Source: Streptomyces shenzhenensis (lineage in GTDB: Bacteria > Actinomycetota > Actinomycetes > Streptomycetales > Streptomycetaceae). Taken from it: a stretch of 64,000 nucleotides of DNA. Below are positions 32,360-39,676 of the stretch, piece after piece. The stretch spans positions 124,001 through 188,000 of the forward strand of contig NZ_JAJONF010000006.1 of assembly GCF_021462265.1 (NCBI RefSeq). Direction: 5' to 3'. The position numbers and the translations under genes are program-made. Position 1 is the stretch's first letter. Every line of letters starts with the position of its first letter. The notes under the pieces were generated by a model that did not search any database, was not told the DNA's origin, and saw nothing but the letters and a program-made list of their open reading frames with translations.

Positions 32360-33247
32360 CTACTTTCCCGTGACCGACCCGAAGTCGATCCCCGAGCCCA
32401 GCAGCAGGCCCGCGGCCAGCAGCAGCATCGTCGCCGGGACCATGAACGTGGTGATCATCAGGGTGGCCTTCGGCACCGCCCGGGCCGCCTTGCGCCGCGC
32501 GTTCTGGGCGTCGGTGCGGCGCATGTCCCTGGCCAGGGCGACCAGGGTGTCGACGATCGGCGCGCCCAGTTCCTCGCCCTGCTGCAACGCCGTCACGAAC
32601 ATGGCGACCTGTTCGGAGTCGTTGCGGCGGCGGAGTTCCGTGAAGGCCTGGCGGCGGCTCATGCCGAGGTCCATCTGGCGCAGGGTGATGCGGAGTTCGT
32701 CGGCCCAGGGGCCCTCGTAGTGCGTGGCTACCCGGTCCAGGGCCTGCCGGAAGCCGAGGCCGGCGCCGACCACCACCGCGAGGACGTCGAGGAAGTCCGG
32801 CAGGGTGCGCTCGATGACGTCCTTGCGGATGCGGATCGCCGACCAGATGCCGACCTCCGTCCAGAACGCGCCGAAGAGGAGGAGCAGGACGGCGACCAGC
32901 CACTGGCCGCGCAGCAGGAAGACCAGGAAGCCGGTGCCGCCGAGTGCGCCGTAGACCGCGCGGCGGGCCGCATAGCGGTCGATGGTCAGGCCGCCGGGGT
33001 TGCCCGCCAGGTCGATCTTGCGGCGGTACCTGGCCACCTGGCGCGGGCCCATCAGGCGGAGCACGGCGGGGGCGTACCGCATGCCCATGCGGTCGATGAG
33101 GGAGTTGGCGGCGCCGGTGCGGGTGGCGCCCACCTCCAGGGCGATCGCCAGGTCGGAGGGGAGCTTCGCGTCGGCACGGTACATGCGGACGCCCGCGAAG
33201 ACGCCGTAGACGGCGAGGGCCATGAGGAGGGCCAGCAGGAGTGTCAT
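32360..33247 (-). CDS. tadC: TadC-like inner-membrane platform protein (type II secretion F)
   Basis: A 295-residue polytopic protein of the T2SSF family. Two N-terminal helices flank the region around LVFLLRGQWLVAVLLLLFGA. The cytoplasmic GspF-like domain reads LPDFLDVLAVVVGAGLGFRQ, ALDRVATHYEGPWADELRIT, LRQMDLGMSRRQAFTEL and FVTALQQGEELGAPIVDTLV. The last helix is TTFMVPATMLLLAAGLLLGS. ATG 33247 has GAGGTGG upstream. With TadB it forms the membrane platform on which the TadA ATPase acts. Confidence 0.9.
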   Translation of the reverse strand: MTLLLALLMALAVYGVFAGVRMYRADAKLPSDLAIALEVGATRTGAANSLIDRMGMRYAPAVLRLMGPRQVARYRRKIDLAGNPGGLTIDRYAARRAVYGALGGTGFLVFLLRGQWLVAVLLLLFGAFWTEVGIWSAIRIRKDVIERTLPDFLDVLAVVVGAGLGFRQALDRVATHYEGPWADELRITLRQMDLGMSRRQAFTELRRRNDSEQVAMFVTALQQGEELGAPIVDTLVALARDMRRTDAQNARRKAARAVPKATLMITTFMVPATMLLLAAGLLLGSGIDFGSVTGK

Positions 33248-33269
33248 GCGACATACCACCTCTACCTAT

Positions 33270-34214
33270 CTATACGTCGATGCGGCTGAGGCGGCGGATG
33301 AGGACGAACCCGATGACGTACAGCCCGAAGGCGACGACCACGGCACCCTGGCCGAGACCGGTGCCCGTCATGCGTTCCAGCGTGCCGCTCTTGACGCTGT
33401 TCATCAGCAGCAGGGCTCCGATGCCGAGCACCGGGACGGCGTACGAGGTCATCGTCACCTGGGAGAGCTGGGTGCGGATCTCCCGGCGGGTCTCCTTGCG
33501 CTCCTCCAGGGTCTCGGTCAGGTTGCGCAGCGCTGACACCACCTGGCCGCCCGCCCGGTTGGCGAGGACGAGCGTGGTGACGAGGACGACCAGCTCACGG
33601 GAGGGGAGCCGGTCGGCGAGCTCGCCGAGGGCGTCGTCCATGGAGTGGCCGATCGCCAACTGGTCGGCGACCTTGGACAGTTCCTCGCCCGCCGGGGCCT
33701 CCAGCTCCTCCGCGGCCATGCCGATCGCGGTGCGCAGGGCGAGACCGGCATGCGTGGCGTTGGCCAGGATGCGGGCCAGTTCGGGGAGTTGGCCGATGAA
33801 CCGCTCGATGCGTTTCTGCCGCTGCCAGTTGAGGAACTGGACGGCGGCGAAGACGCCGAGCAGGCCGGCGATCGGGCCGAAGAAGGGGGCGAGGGCGGCC
33901 TGGCCGATGAGCCAGAGGGCCACGACGGCGGCGAACATGTAGACGAAGAACTCACCGGGGGTGACGTCCAGGCCGGTTGCCGCGAGGCGCAGTTCCAGGC
34001 GGCGGCCGATCGCCGTGCCGCGCAGGCGCCGGTCCAGGTTGCGGAACCGGCGCCGGCGGCCGGTGACCGGGGCCTGTCCGGTGTAGGAGAGGCGGTCCAC
34101 CAGGGCGGCGCGCTGGGCCCGGCCGGAGGCGTAGGTGTGCAGGCCCACCACGGCCAGGAGGCAGGCCAGCAGGGTGATGCCGGTGGTGAGGGTGACGAGG
34201 TCGTGGAGGGGCAT
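33270..34214 (-). CDS. tadB: TadB-like inner-membrane platform protein (type II secretion F)
   Basis: A 314-residue T2SSF protein. One N-terminal helix (TTGITLLACLLAVVGLHTYA) precedes a basic loop. Two helices follow (FVYMFAAVVALWLIGQAALA). The GspF domain shows RFIGQLPELARILANATHAG, LALRTAIGMAAEELEAPAGE and RELVVLVTTLVLANRAGGQV. The C-terminus has two more helices. The four-base gap from tadA and 22-base gap to tadC show tight operon packing. Confidence 0.92.
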   Translation of the reverse strand: MPLHDLVTLTTGITLLACLLAVVGLHTYASGRAQRAALVDRLSYTGQAPVTGRRRRFRNLDRRLRGTAIGRRLELRLAATGLDVTPGEFFVYMFAAVVALWLIGQAALAPFFGPIAGLLGVFAAVQFLNWQRQKRIERFIGQLPELARILANATHAGLALRTAIGMAAEELEAPAGEELSKVADQLAIGHSMDDALGELADRLPSRELVVLVTTLVLANRAGGQVVSALRNLTETLEERKETRREIRTQLSQVTMTSYAVPVLGIGALLLMNSVKSGTLERMTGTGLGQGAVVVAFGLYVIGFVLIRRLSRIDV

Positions 34215-34217
34215 GGC

Positions 34218-35555
34218 CTACCTCGCTTCTCGGGTGGTGAGCTGGTCGAAGTGCTGGGCCACGCCGAAGGCCTGCGGGATCGGCTGGCTCGCCATGTAGA
34301 GGCGGTCCGCGGTGCGGCGCGGGAGCGGGAAGTACTGGAAGGCGCCGTGGACCCGGCCGTCGTGGGTCATGGGCTGGGCGTCGAAGCGGGCCACGGTCGC
34401 CAGCCGGTACGGCTCGCTGCCGTGGCTGTCGAGTATCGCGATCTCGGTGATCCGGCGGGCGCCGTCGGCGAACCGGGTCAGCTGGACGATCACCTCGACG
34501 GCGCTGTTGATCTGGTCGTGCAGGGCGACGAAGGGGACCTCGACGTCCGACATGGAGGCCAGGGTCTGGAGCCGGGTCAGGGCGTCCTCGGCGCTGTTCG
34601 CGTGGACGGTGGCGAGCGAGCCGTCGTGGCCCGTGGACATCGCCTGGAGCATGTCGAGGGACTCGCCGCCGCGGACCTCACCGACCACGATCCGGTCGGG
34701 GCGCATCCGCAGCGAGTTGCGGACCAGGTCGCGGATGGTGATCTGGCCCTTGCCCTCGACGTTCGCCGGGCGGGACTCCAGACGGACCACGTGGGTCTGC
34801 TGGAGCTGGAGTTCGGCGGAGTCCTCGATGGTGATGATGCGTTCGTGCGCCGGGATCAGTCCGGAGAGGGCGTTGAGCAGGGTGGTCTTCCCGGTGCCGG
34901 TGGCGCCGGAGACGATGATGTTGAACTTCGCCTGCACCAGGCCCGCCAGCAGGAACACCATGTGCTCGTCGAGCGAACCGAGGCCGATCAGCTCCTGGAG
35001 GGTGAAGGAGCGCGGGAAGCGGCGGATGGTGAGGGTGGGGCCGGTCAGGGAGAGCGGCGGGATGATGACGTTGACGCGCTCGCCGGAGGGGAGGCGGGCG
35101 TCGACCATCGGGTTCGACTCGTCGACCCGGCGGTTGACCGTGGAGACGATGCGTTCGATGGTCTGCATCAGCTGGTCCGCCGAGACGAAGCGGAGCGGCA
35201 GCTGTTCGACGCGGCCGCCGCGTTCGACGAAGATCGCGTCGGGGCCGTTCACCATGATTTCGGTGATCGAGGCGTCTTCGAGGAGCGGTTCCAGGATGCC
35301 GAGGCCGAGGGCCTCGTCGACGACCCGGCGGATCAGCTGGGAGCGTTCGACGGTCGACAGGACCGGGCCCTCGCGGCTGATGATGTGGCCGAGGACGCGT
35401 TCGAGACGGGCCCGGCGCTCGGCGGCGGCCAGCGCGCTCATCTCCGCGAGGTCGATCTCCTCCAGCAGCTTGGCCCGGTACGAGGAGACCAGGTGGCCGT
35501 CCTCGCCCCGGCTGCCGTGCTCCTCGGGGGAGTTGATGCGTGCCCGCAGGCTCAT
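34218..35555 (-). CDS. tadA: TadA/CpaF-type secretion ATPase
   Basis: A 445-residue hexameric ATPase that powers pilus assembly. The N-terminal domain has LLEDASITEIMVNGPDAIFV, characteristic of CpaF. The ATPase has Walker A GATGTGKTT (217-225), the Asp box IITIEDSAELQL, Walker B RPDRIVVGEVRGGESLDML and the His box STGHDGSLATVHANSAEDAL. Length fits the family. It is cytoplasmic and would act with TadB and TadC. It lies 18 bases after the first TadE-like gene. A single TadA is present, so assembly and retraction, if any, share one motor. Confidence 0.96.
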   Translation of the reverse strand: MSLRARINSPEEHGSRGEDGHLVSSYRAKLLEEIDLAEMSALAAAERRARLERVLGHIISREGPVLSTVERSQLIRRVVDEALGLGILEPLLEDASITEIMVNGPDAIFVERGGRVEQLPLRFVSADQLMQTIERIVSTVNRRVDESNPMVDARLPSGERVNVIIPPLSLTGPTLTIRRFPRSFTLQELIGLGSLDEHMVFLLAGLVQAKFNIIVSGATGTGKTTLLNALSGLIPAHERIITIEDSAELQLQQTHVVRLESRPANVEGKGQITIRDLVRNSLRMRPDRIVVGEVRGGESLDMLQAMSTGHDGSLATVHANSAEDALTRLQTLASMSDVEVPFVALHDQINSAVEVIVQLTRFADGARRITEIAILDSHGSEPYRLATVARFDAQPMTHDGRVHGAFQYFPLPRRTADRLYMASQPIPQAFGVAQHFDQLTTREAR

Positions 35556-35573
35556 GGTTGCCGTGCTCCTCGT

Positions 35574-35918
35574 TCAGTGGTCGACGGGCATCGTGGCGGA
35601 CTTGGTGGCGTTGCCGAGGTCCCAGAGGATCTTCGGGATGTGGACCGTGGCGGTGACCGTGACCGAGTCGCCGCCGCCGGAGGACACGCAGCTCACGTCC
35701 ATCCCGCTGCTGACCGCGGACGAGCAGGCGGCGCCGACGTCCTGCGCCAGCGAGGCGGCGCGTGCCCCCGCGCGGGCCGCCGTCCCGGCCTGCTCCGCGG
35801 CGTAGGCGACGGCGCCGAGCTGGATGCCGGCCAGGCCGACGACGAGGAGGACCGGGAGGAAGCCGAGGTACTCGACGGCGACCTGGCCGCGGTCGCGGGG
35901 CTGCCGGCGGGAGCGCAT
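35574..35918 (-). CDS. tadE: TadE-like pseudopilin
   Basis: A 114-residue protein. A short basic leader ending RDRG is followed by QVAVEYLGFLPVLLVVGLAG, a prepilin-like segment with Glu5 after the cleavage Gly. AGTAARAGARAASLAQDVGA then matches the TadE core. Cysteines flank the middle (AACSSAV, VSCVSS) and the C-terminal part is beta-rich (VTVTATVHIPKILWDLG). It follows the second TadE-like gene with only one base between. It is probably a minor pilin that primes the fibre. Confidence 0.85.
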   Translation of the reverse strand: MRSRRQPRDRGQVAVEYLGFLPVLLVVGLAGIQLGAVAYAAEQAGTAARAGARAASLAQDVGAACSSAVSSGMDVSCVSSGGGDSVTVTATVHIPKILWDLGNATKSATMPVDH

Positions 35919-35919
35919 C

Positions 35920-36501
35920 TCAGTTCTTCACCTCCTCCACCGTGCCGGCGTGGCCGTGCACGGTGACGGGGAAGTCGATCGAGCCGGGGAAGAGGACCGG
36001 GACGCGCAGGGAGACGTCCGCGGTCACCATGCCGGTGCCGCCGCACTGGTCCACCTTGGCCCCCTCCCGCCAGGCGCCGGAGAGGTCCTCCAGCGCGGCG
36101 CGCTCGCAGACGCCGGAGCGTTCCCCCCGGGGGACGGCCGTGCCCGCCCGTACGCCCTCGTCGGCAGCGTTCCCCGCGAGGGTGAAGGCGTACCCCACGA
36201 GGACGGCCTGCCACATGAGGACGAGGGTGAGGATGATGACCGGGGTCATGCCGAGGAGTTCTATGGATACCTGGCCGCGGTCGCGGAGGAAGGGGGCGGC
36301 GGGCTGTCGGTCGGCGGCGGCCCGGTGGGGGCCGAGCGCGCAGTTGCCCGCGCCCCTTGGGCGCGCTGTTGTGAGGCGCGTCTTCGAAACGCTCCGCGGG
36401 GAAGCGCCCCGAAGGGGCGCGGGGAACTGCGCGACCAGCCCCCACCGGCCCGCACCGGACCGGCCACCCGATGCCCCCGAGCCCACCCGACCTCGCCTCA
36501 T
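35920..36501 (-). CDS. tadE2: TadE-like pseudopilin with a repeat-encoded N-terminal extension
   Basis: A 193-residue product. The TadE part begins at FLRDRGQVSIELLGMTPVI (Gly cleavage site, Glu in SIEL) and continues VILTLVLMWQAVLVGYAFTL, AGNAADEGVRAG, with cysteines at GVCERAAL and DQCGG. The 75 residues before it are unlike a pilin leader: about 45 of them are read from a family B palindromic element. No ATG, GTG or TTG is seen between the element and the prepilin motif, while ATG 36501 has a good GGAGGG site and overlaps the cpaE stop codon. Either an extra-long leader is removed by the prepilin peptidase or the protein is impaired. Confidence 0.75.
   Translation of the reverse strand: MRRGRVGSGASGGRSGAGRWGLVAQFPAPLRGASPRSVSKTRLTTARPRGAGNCALGPHRAAADRQPAAPFLRDRGQVSIELLGMTPVIILTLVLMWQAVLVGYAFTLAGNAADEGVRAGTAVPRGERSGVCERAALEDLSGAWREGAKVDQCGGTGMVTADVSLRVPVLFPGSIDFPVTVHGHAGTVEEVKN
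36322..36448. repeat. palindromic repeat, family B, inside a tadE-like coding region
   Basis: The left arm (CCGGTGGGGGCCGAGCGCGC, from 36322) and the right arm (ending in GACCAGCCCCCACCGG at 36448) are imperfect inverted repeats of about 36 bases, as in the copy at 10000-10204. The element keeps one frame open through the tadE-like gene on the minus strand. Confidence 0.8.
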
Positions 36502-37754
36502 GGGAGTTCCCTCCGCCGTCTGAACCCCACCGACGTCCGCTCCGCGCCCCTCGCACGCCGCGCCGGTGTCGGTCCGCCCTCTGCCGTCCGCACCAGCCCC
36601 AGCTCCCCGGCCAGCCCCCACAGCGCCTGCTTCACGGTGCTCCGCGAGTCCAGCTCGTGCATCCGTCCCGCGTCCACCGCGCCCTGAAGTTCCTTGAAAT
36701 TGGCCGGAATCGGTGTCCGCGCCATGGCTGTCCCGGTGATGCGGGCGATCAGCGCCGGCTGGATCTCCGTACCGCGCGTGTACCGGTTGACCACCACCGT
36801 CGTCTCCTCGGCCTTGCGGATCTGCAGCCGGTCCCACATCCGCACCGTCCGCTTCGCCGCCCGCACGGCGACCACGTCCGGCGTGGTGACCAGCAGGGCC
36901 GTGTCGGCGGTCTCCACGGCCGCCGCGCCCGCTCCGCCGAGCTGCGCGCCGCAGTCGACGACGACCACCTCGTAGCGGGAGCGGAGGGCGCTGAGGATCT
37001 GGCGGGCGACGCGGTCGGTGACCTCCTCGCCGCGTTCGCCCTCGGCCGGCGCCAGCAGCAGCGCCAGCCCGGAGTCGTGCCGGAAGACGGCCTCGGCCAG
37101 GACCCGCGGGGAGATGTCGCCGACCGCGGCGAGGTCGGCGACCGAGCGGCGGAACTGGACGTCCAGGTAGGAGGCGACGTCCCCGGTCTGCAGGTCGAGG
37201 TCGACGAGGGCCGTGGACTGGCCGGAGGCCTGCGCGGCGAGGGCGATCTGGACCGCGACGAGGGTCGCGCCGGTGCCGCCCTTCGCGCCGCTGACGGTGA
37301 CGACGGTGCCGCCGACGCCGGCGAACACGTCGGCGCCCTGGCCGAGATGGCGTCGTACGCCGGTGGACCACTGGGCGACGGCCTGGACCCGGCCGGCCAG
37401 CTCCTCGTAGCTCAGCGGGAGCCCGACCAGGCCGCGGGCGCCGGAGTCCATCGCGGCGGCGAACAGGCCGGGGCTGGTGTCGGTGGTGACCAGGACGACG
37501 CCGACGGCGGGGAAGCGCAGGGCGACCTCGCGGATCAGTTCGAGGGCCGGGACGGGGCCGATGCGTTCGTGGACGACGACGACCTCGGGGAGTTCGTCGA
37601 CGGACTCGGCGGCGGCCCGGGCGAGGGCGTCGACGAGTCCGGTGGAGTCGACGACGGGGGCCAGCGGTTCGGCGTCCGGGAGCTGGCTGAGCAGGGAGAC
37701 CAGGGAGCGGGCGGCGTCCGCGTCACTGACGGCGGGGAGGATCCTGATGGGCAT
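36498..37754 (-). CDS. cpaE: CpaE-like pilus localisation ATPase (MinD/ParA family)
   Basis: A 418-residue protein. A receiver-like N-terminal domain (about 1-135, with VVVVHERIGP and VVLVTTDTSPGLF) lacks a clear phosphoacceptor, as in CpaE/TadZ proteins. The MinD-like ATPase (about 148-385) has the deviant Walker A GAKGGTGATLVAV, where the second Lys of KGGxGKT is replaced by Ala, plus TALVDLDLQTGDVASYL and VVVDCGAQLGG. The changed P-loop is found in some TadZ proteins and may mean weak ATP turnover. It probably places the pilus machine in the cell. It overlaps the tadE-like start by 4 bases. Confidence 0.9.
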   Translation of the reverse strand: MPIRILPAVSDADAARSLVSLLSQLPDAEPLAPVVDSTGLVDALARAAAESVDELPEVVVVHERIGPVPALELIREVALRFPAVGVVLVTTDTSPGLFAAAMDSGARGLVGLPLSYEELAGRVQAVAQWSTGVRRHLGQGADVFAGVGGTVVTVSGAKGGTGATLVAVQIALAAQASGQSTALVDLDLQTGDVASYLDVQFRRSVADLAAVGDISPRVLAEAVFRHDSGLALLLAPAEGERGEEVTDRVARQILSALRSRYEVVVVDCGAQLGGAGAAAVETADTALLVTTPDVVAVRAAKRTVRMWDRLQIRKAEETTVVVNRYTRGTEIQPALIARITGTAMARTPIPANFKELQGAVDAGRMHELDSRSTVKQALWGLAGELGLVRTAEGGPTPARRARGAERTSVGFRRRRELP

Positions 37755-37766
37755 GGAAGGCGCCTC

Positions 37767-38468
37767 TCACTTGTCCGTCGCGAGTTCGTAGGTGCGGTCC
37801 CTGTCCGGCACGGTGGTCGTCGTACCGGGGGCGACCAGGGCGAGCCGGACCCGCTGGGCGAAGGACTCCGCGTAGGTGAGGCGCTGGGCGTCGAGCGTGG
37901 ACAGCGCGAAGGTGATCGGGACGGCGTCGGTGGGCTGCTGGTTCTTGTTGTCCGGTTCCAGCGAGGTGAGTTGGCCGACGTCCAGGACCTGGGCGTTGGT
38001 GACGATGATCTTCGACTGGTCGGGGTCGCTCTGCTGCTTGCCCTCGAAGGTGGCGTAGACGTTGACCCGCGAGCCCGGGGTGATCTTGCCGGCCACCCCG
38101 GTGGCCGCGTCGATCATGATCGCGACCTCCTGCTCGCCCGGCTTCAGCTCGGGCTGGTCGACGATCATGTCGGTCTGGAGCAGCGACCCCTTCTTCAGCG
38201 TGGTGACCGCGATCTTGCCCTGGATCTGGCTGAGGCTGGTGACGGCGTTGGCGGACAGCCACCGCTCGGGCATCGAGATCTTCTTGAACTGGCTCGCGCT
38301 CAACGTGGTGTACGGCGTGACATCGGACCGCAGTTCGTACGCGGTGACCTTGGGGCCGACCTCGGACTTCGCGTTGTCGATGACCGAGAGCACGCCGGCG
38401 AACGCGGCGAGCGCGCAGACCACCGACAGGATCAGGAGTATCACGCCGCGGCGCTGACGGGAGTTCAT
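37767..38468 (-). CDS. cpaB: CpaB/RcpC-like pilus assembly protein (SAF domain)
   Basis: A 233-residue membrane-anchored protein. One N-terminal helix (GVILLILSVVCALAAFAGVL) is followed by an SAF domain (VTAYELRSDVTPYTTLSASQ; LKKGSLLQTDMIVDQPELKP). The RcpC/CpaB domain has VAIMIDAATGVAGKITPGSR, VNVYATF and VTNAQVLDVGQ. In diderms it helps the secretin; here no secretin is expected and it may bind peptidoglycan or guide the fibre through the wall. It lies 12 bases before cpaE. Confidence 0.9.
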   Translation of the reverse strand: MNSRQRRGVILLILSVVCALAAFAGVLSVIDNAKSEVGPKVTAYELRSDVTPYTTLSASQFKKISMPERWLSANAVTSLSQIQGKIAVTTLKKGSLLQTDMIVDQPELKPGEQEVAIMIDAATGVAGKITPGSRVNVYATFEGKQQSDPDQSKIIVTNAQVLDVGQLTSLEPDNKNQQPTDAVPITFALSTLDAQRLTYAESFAQRVRLALVAPGTTTTVPDRDRTYELATDK

Positions 38469-38534
38469 GGACCGTGCGACCTCATCGGGGAAGCGGGGAG
38501 AGTGGGGGAACCGAGCAATGGTGCGAGGTACGGG

Positions 38535-39395
38535 TCAGGCGGGCGTCCGCCGTTCCAGCGCGCGGGGCGCCGGCGGGTCGTAGTCGGGCGGGGTGGCGGA
38601 GCAGAAGACGCAACGGTCGCCGATGACGTCGACGCCGCACCAGTGGCAGCTGGTCTGTCGTACCGAGGTGACCAGTTGGTAGAGGACCGACAGGTCGGCG
38701 AGGTAGCTGGTGAACTCGATCATCCGGCTGGTGCCCCACCACACGGCCGACTCGGCGGGCAGCGGGGTCTCGCGCAGGCCGTGCGCGCCCCAGGCCTTGG
38801 CGAGGCCGCCGATCCAGTCCGACTGCAGCTGGCCCCTGGCGACCAGCGTCCAGGTGCTGAACTCGGGGCCGTTCAGGACGGCCTCGGGTGCGACCCGGAC
38901 CAGTTGCGGCTCGGGGTGGGCGAGGACCGCGAACTGGGTGCCGGGCATCCAGGACTTGGCGTGCGCCTTGAGGCCGACCGGGACGCGGTCCAGTTTGGCG
39001 ACGGAGCCGAGGACGGCGCCGGAGTGGATGTAGTGGGTGAGCAGCCGGCCGGCCGACGCGAGCACGCCGGGGCTGAGGTCGCAGGAGGCCAGCTGCCGCA
39101 ACTGGCGGGCCAGCACGGCGATGCCGAGCGGCGGCAGGTCGGGGCGGAAGAGCGCGATCCGGTCGCTCTCCAGGAGGGAGCGCAGGGTGTGCAGCCGCCG
39201 GACCACGGCGTCCGGTACGGCGTCCGAGTACACGACGATCACATGTCCGTGCTGCTCGATGAGGGCCACGAACTCGGCGAGGGTCTGCTCCAGCGGGCGC
39301 CGGTCGAGGTCCCGGAGCACGACCGCGGGCATGGTCCGCTCGTCCTGGATCGGCAGCGCCATGTCGGCACTGGTCACGGCAATGGCAGTTGGCAC
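38535..39395 (-). CDS. hypothetical protein with C-terminal zinc ribbon, first gene of the Tad locus
   Basis: A 286-residue protein with no clear membrane segment. The N-terminal half (LEQTLAEFVALIEQHGHVIV, VVRRLHTLRSLLESDRIALF) looks alpha/beta. The C-terminus carries a zinc ribbon, CHWCGVDVIGDRCVFC, with the two CxxC pairs. GTG 39395 is chosen because GGGGAG lies six bases before it. It is the promoter-proximal gene of the pilus operon, 66 bases before cpaB. I do not recognise a function; the linkage suggests a cytoplasmic role in pilus assembly or control. Confidence 0.75.
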   Translation of the reverse strand: MPTAIAVTSADMALPIQDERTMPAVVLRDLDRRPLEQTLAEFVALIEQHGHVIVVYSDAVPDAVVRRLHTLRSLLESDRIALFRPDLPPLGIAVLARQLRQLASCDLSPGVLASAGRLLTHYIHSGAVLGSVAKLDRVPVGLKAHAKSWMPGTQFAVLAHPEPQLVRVAPEAVLNGPEFSTWTLVARGQLQSDWIGGLAKAWGAHGLRETPLPAESAVWWGTSRMIEFTSYLADLSVLYQLVTSVRQTSCHWCGVDVIGDRCVFCSATPPDYDPPAPRALERRTPA

Positions 39396-39626
39396 GCGCA
39401 GCTCCCCGCTCTTCACACCCGGCGGCCCACCGGTGTTACTCCAATGAGCCGGGACGATTTCATTGCGTGACTTCCTCAGCACTGTATCCACGCCTCTGTG
39501 ACCGGAGAACAGCGTTTGTGTAGCTGTCTGGGATCCGTGACCGCACAAGTGACGCCAAACCGGGACAGGTTGAGCATATGACCGGGGCTTGTTCAGCCCT
39601 CAGGAGGCTGCCGCGAACCCTCGGAT

Positions 39627-39664
39627 TTGGTCTGGACCTATTGACAGGTGAATTGGTCTGGACC
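39627..39664 (+). promoter_or_regulatory. chitinase-type direct repeats around a -35 box
   Basis: TTGGTCTGGACC occurs perfectly at 39627-39638 and 39653-39664, each a near-palindromic GGTC..GACC box. TTGACA at 39641-39646 lies between them. Paired 12-base repeats of this kind straddling the promoter are known from Streptomyces chitinase genes, where they mediate chitin induction and glucose repression. The gap 39396-39676 also holds the outgoing Tad promoter. Confidence 0.8.
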
Positions 39665-39676
39665 ACCTTGATTGTC

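Noticed and set aside
36471..39470. 999-codon plus-strand open frame across the Tad locus
   Set aside because: Antisense to cpaE, cpaB and the zinc-ribbon gene, all well supported; the translation is low-complexity GC-driven sequence.
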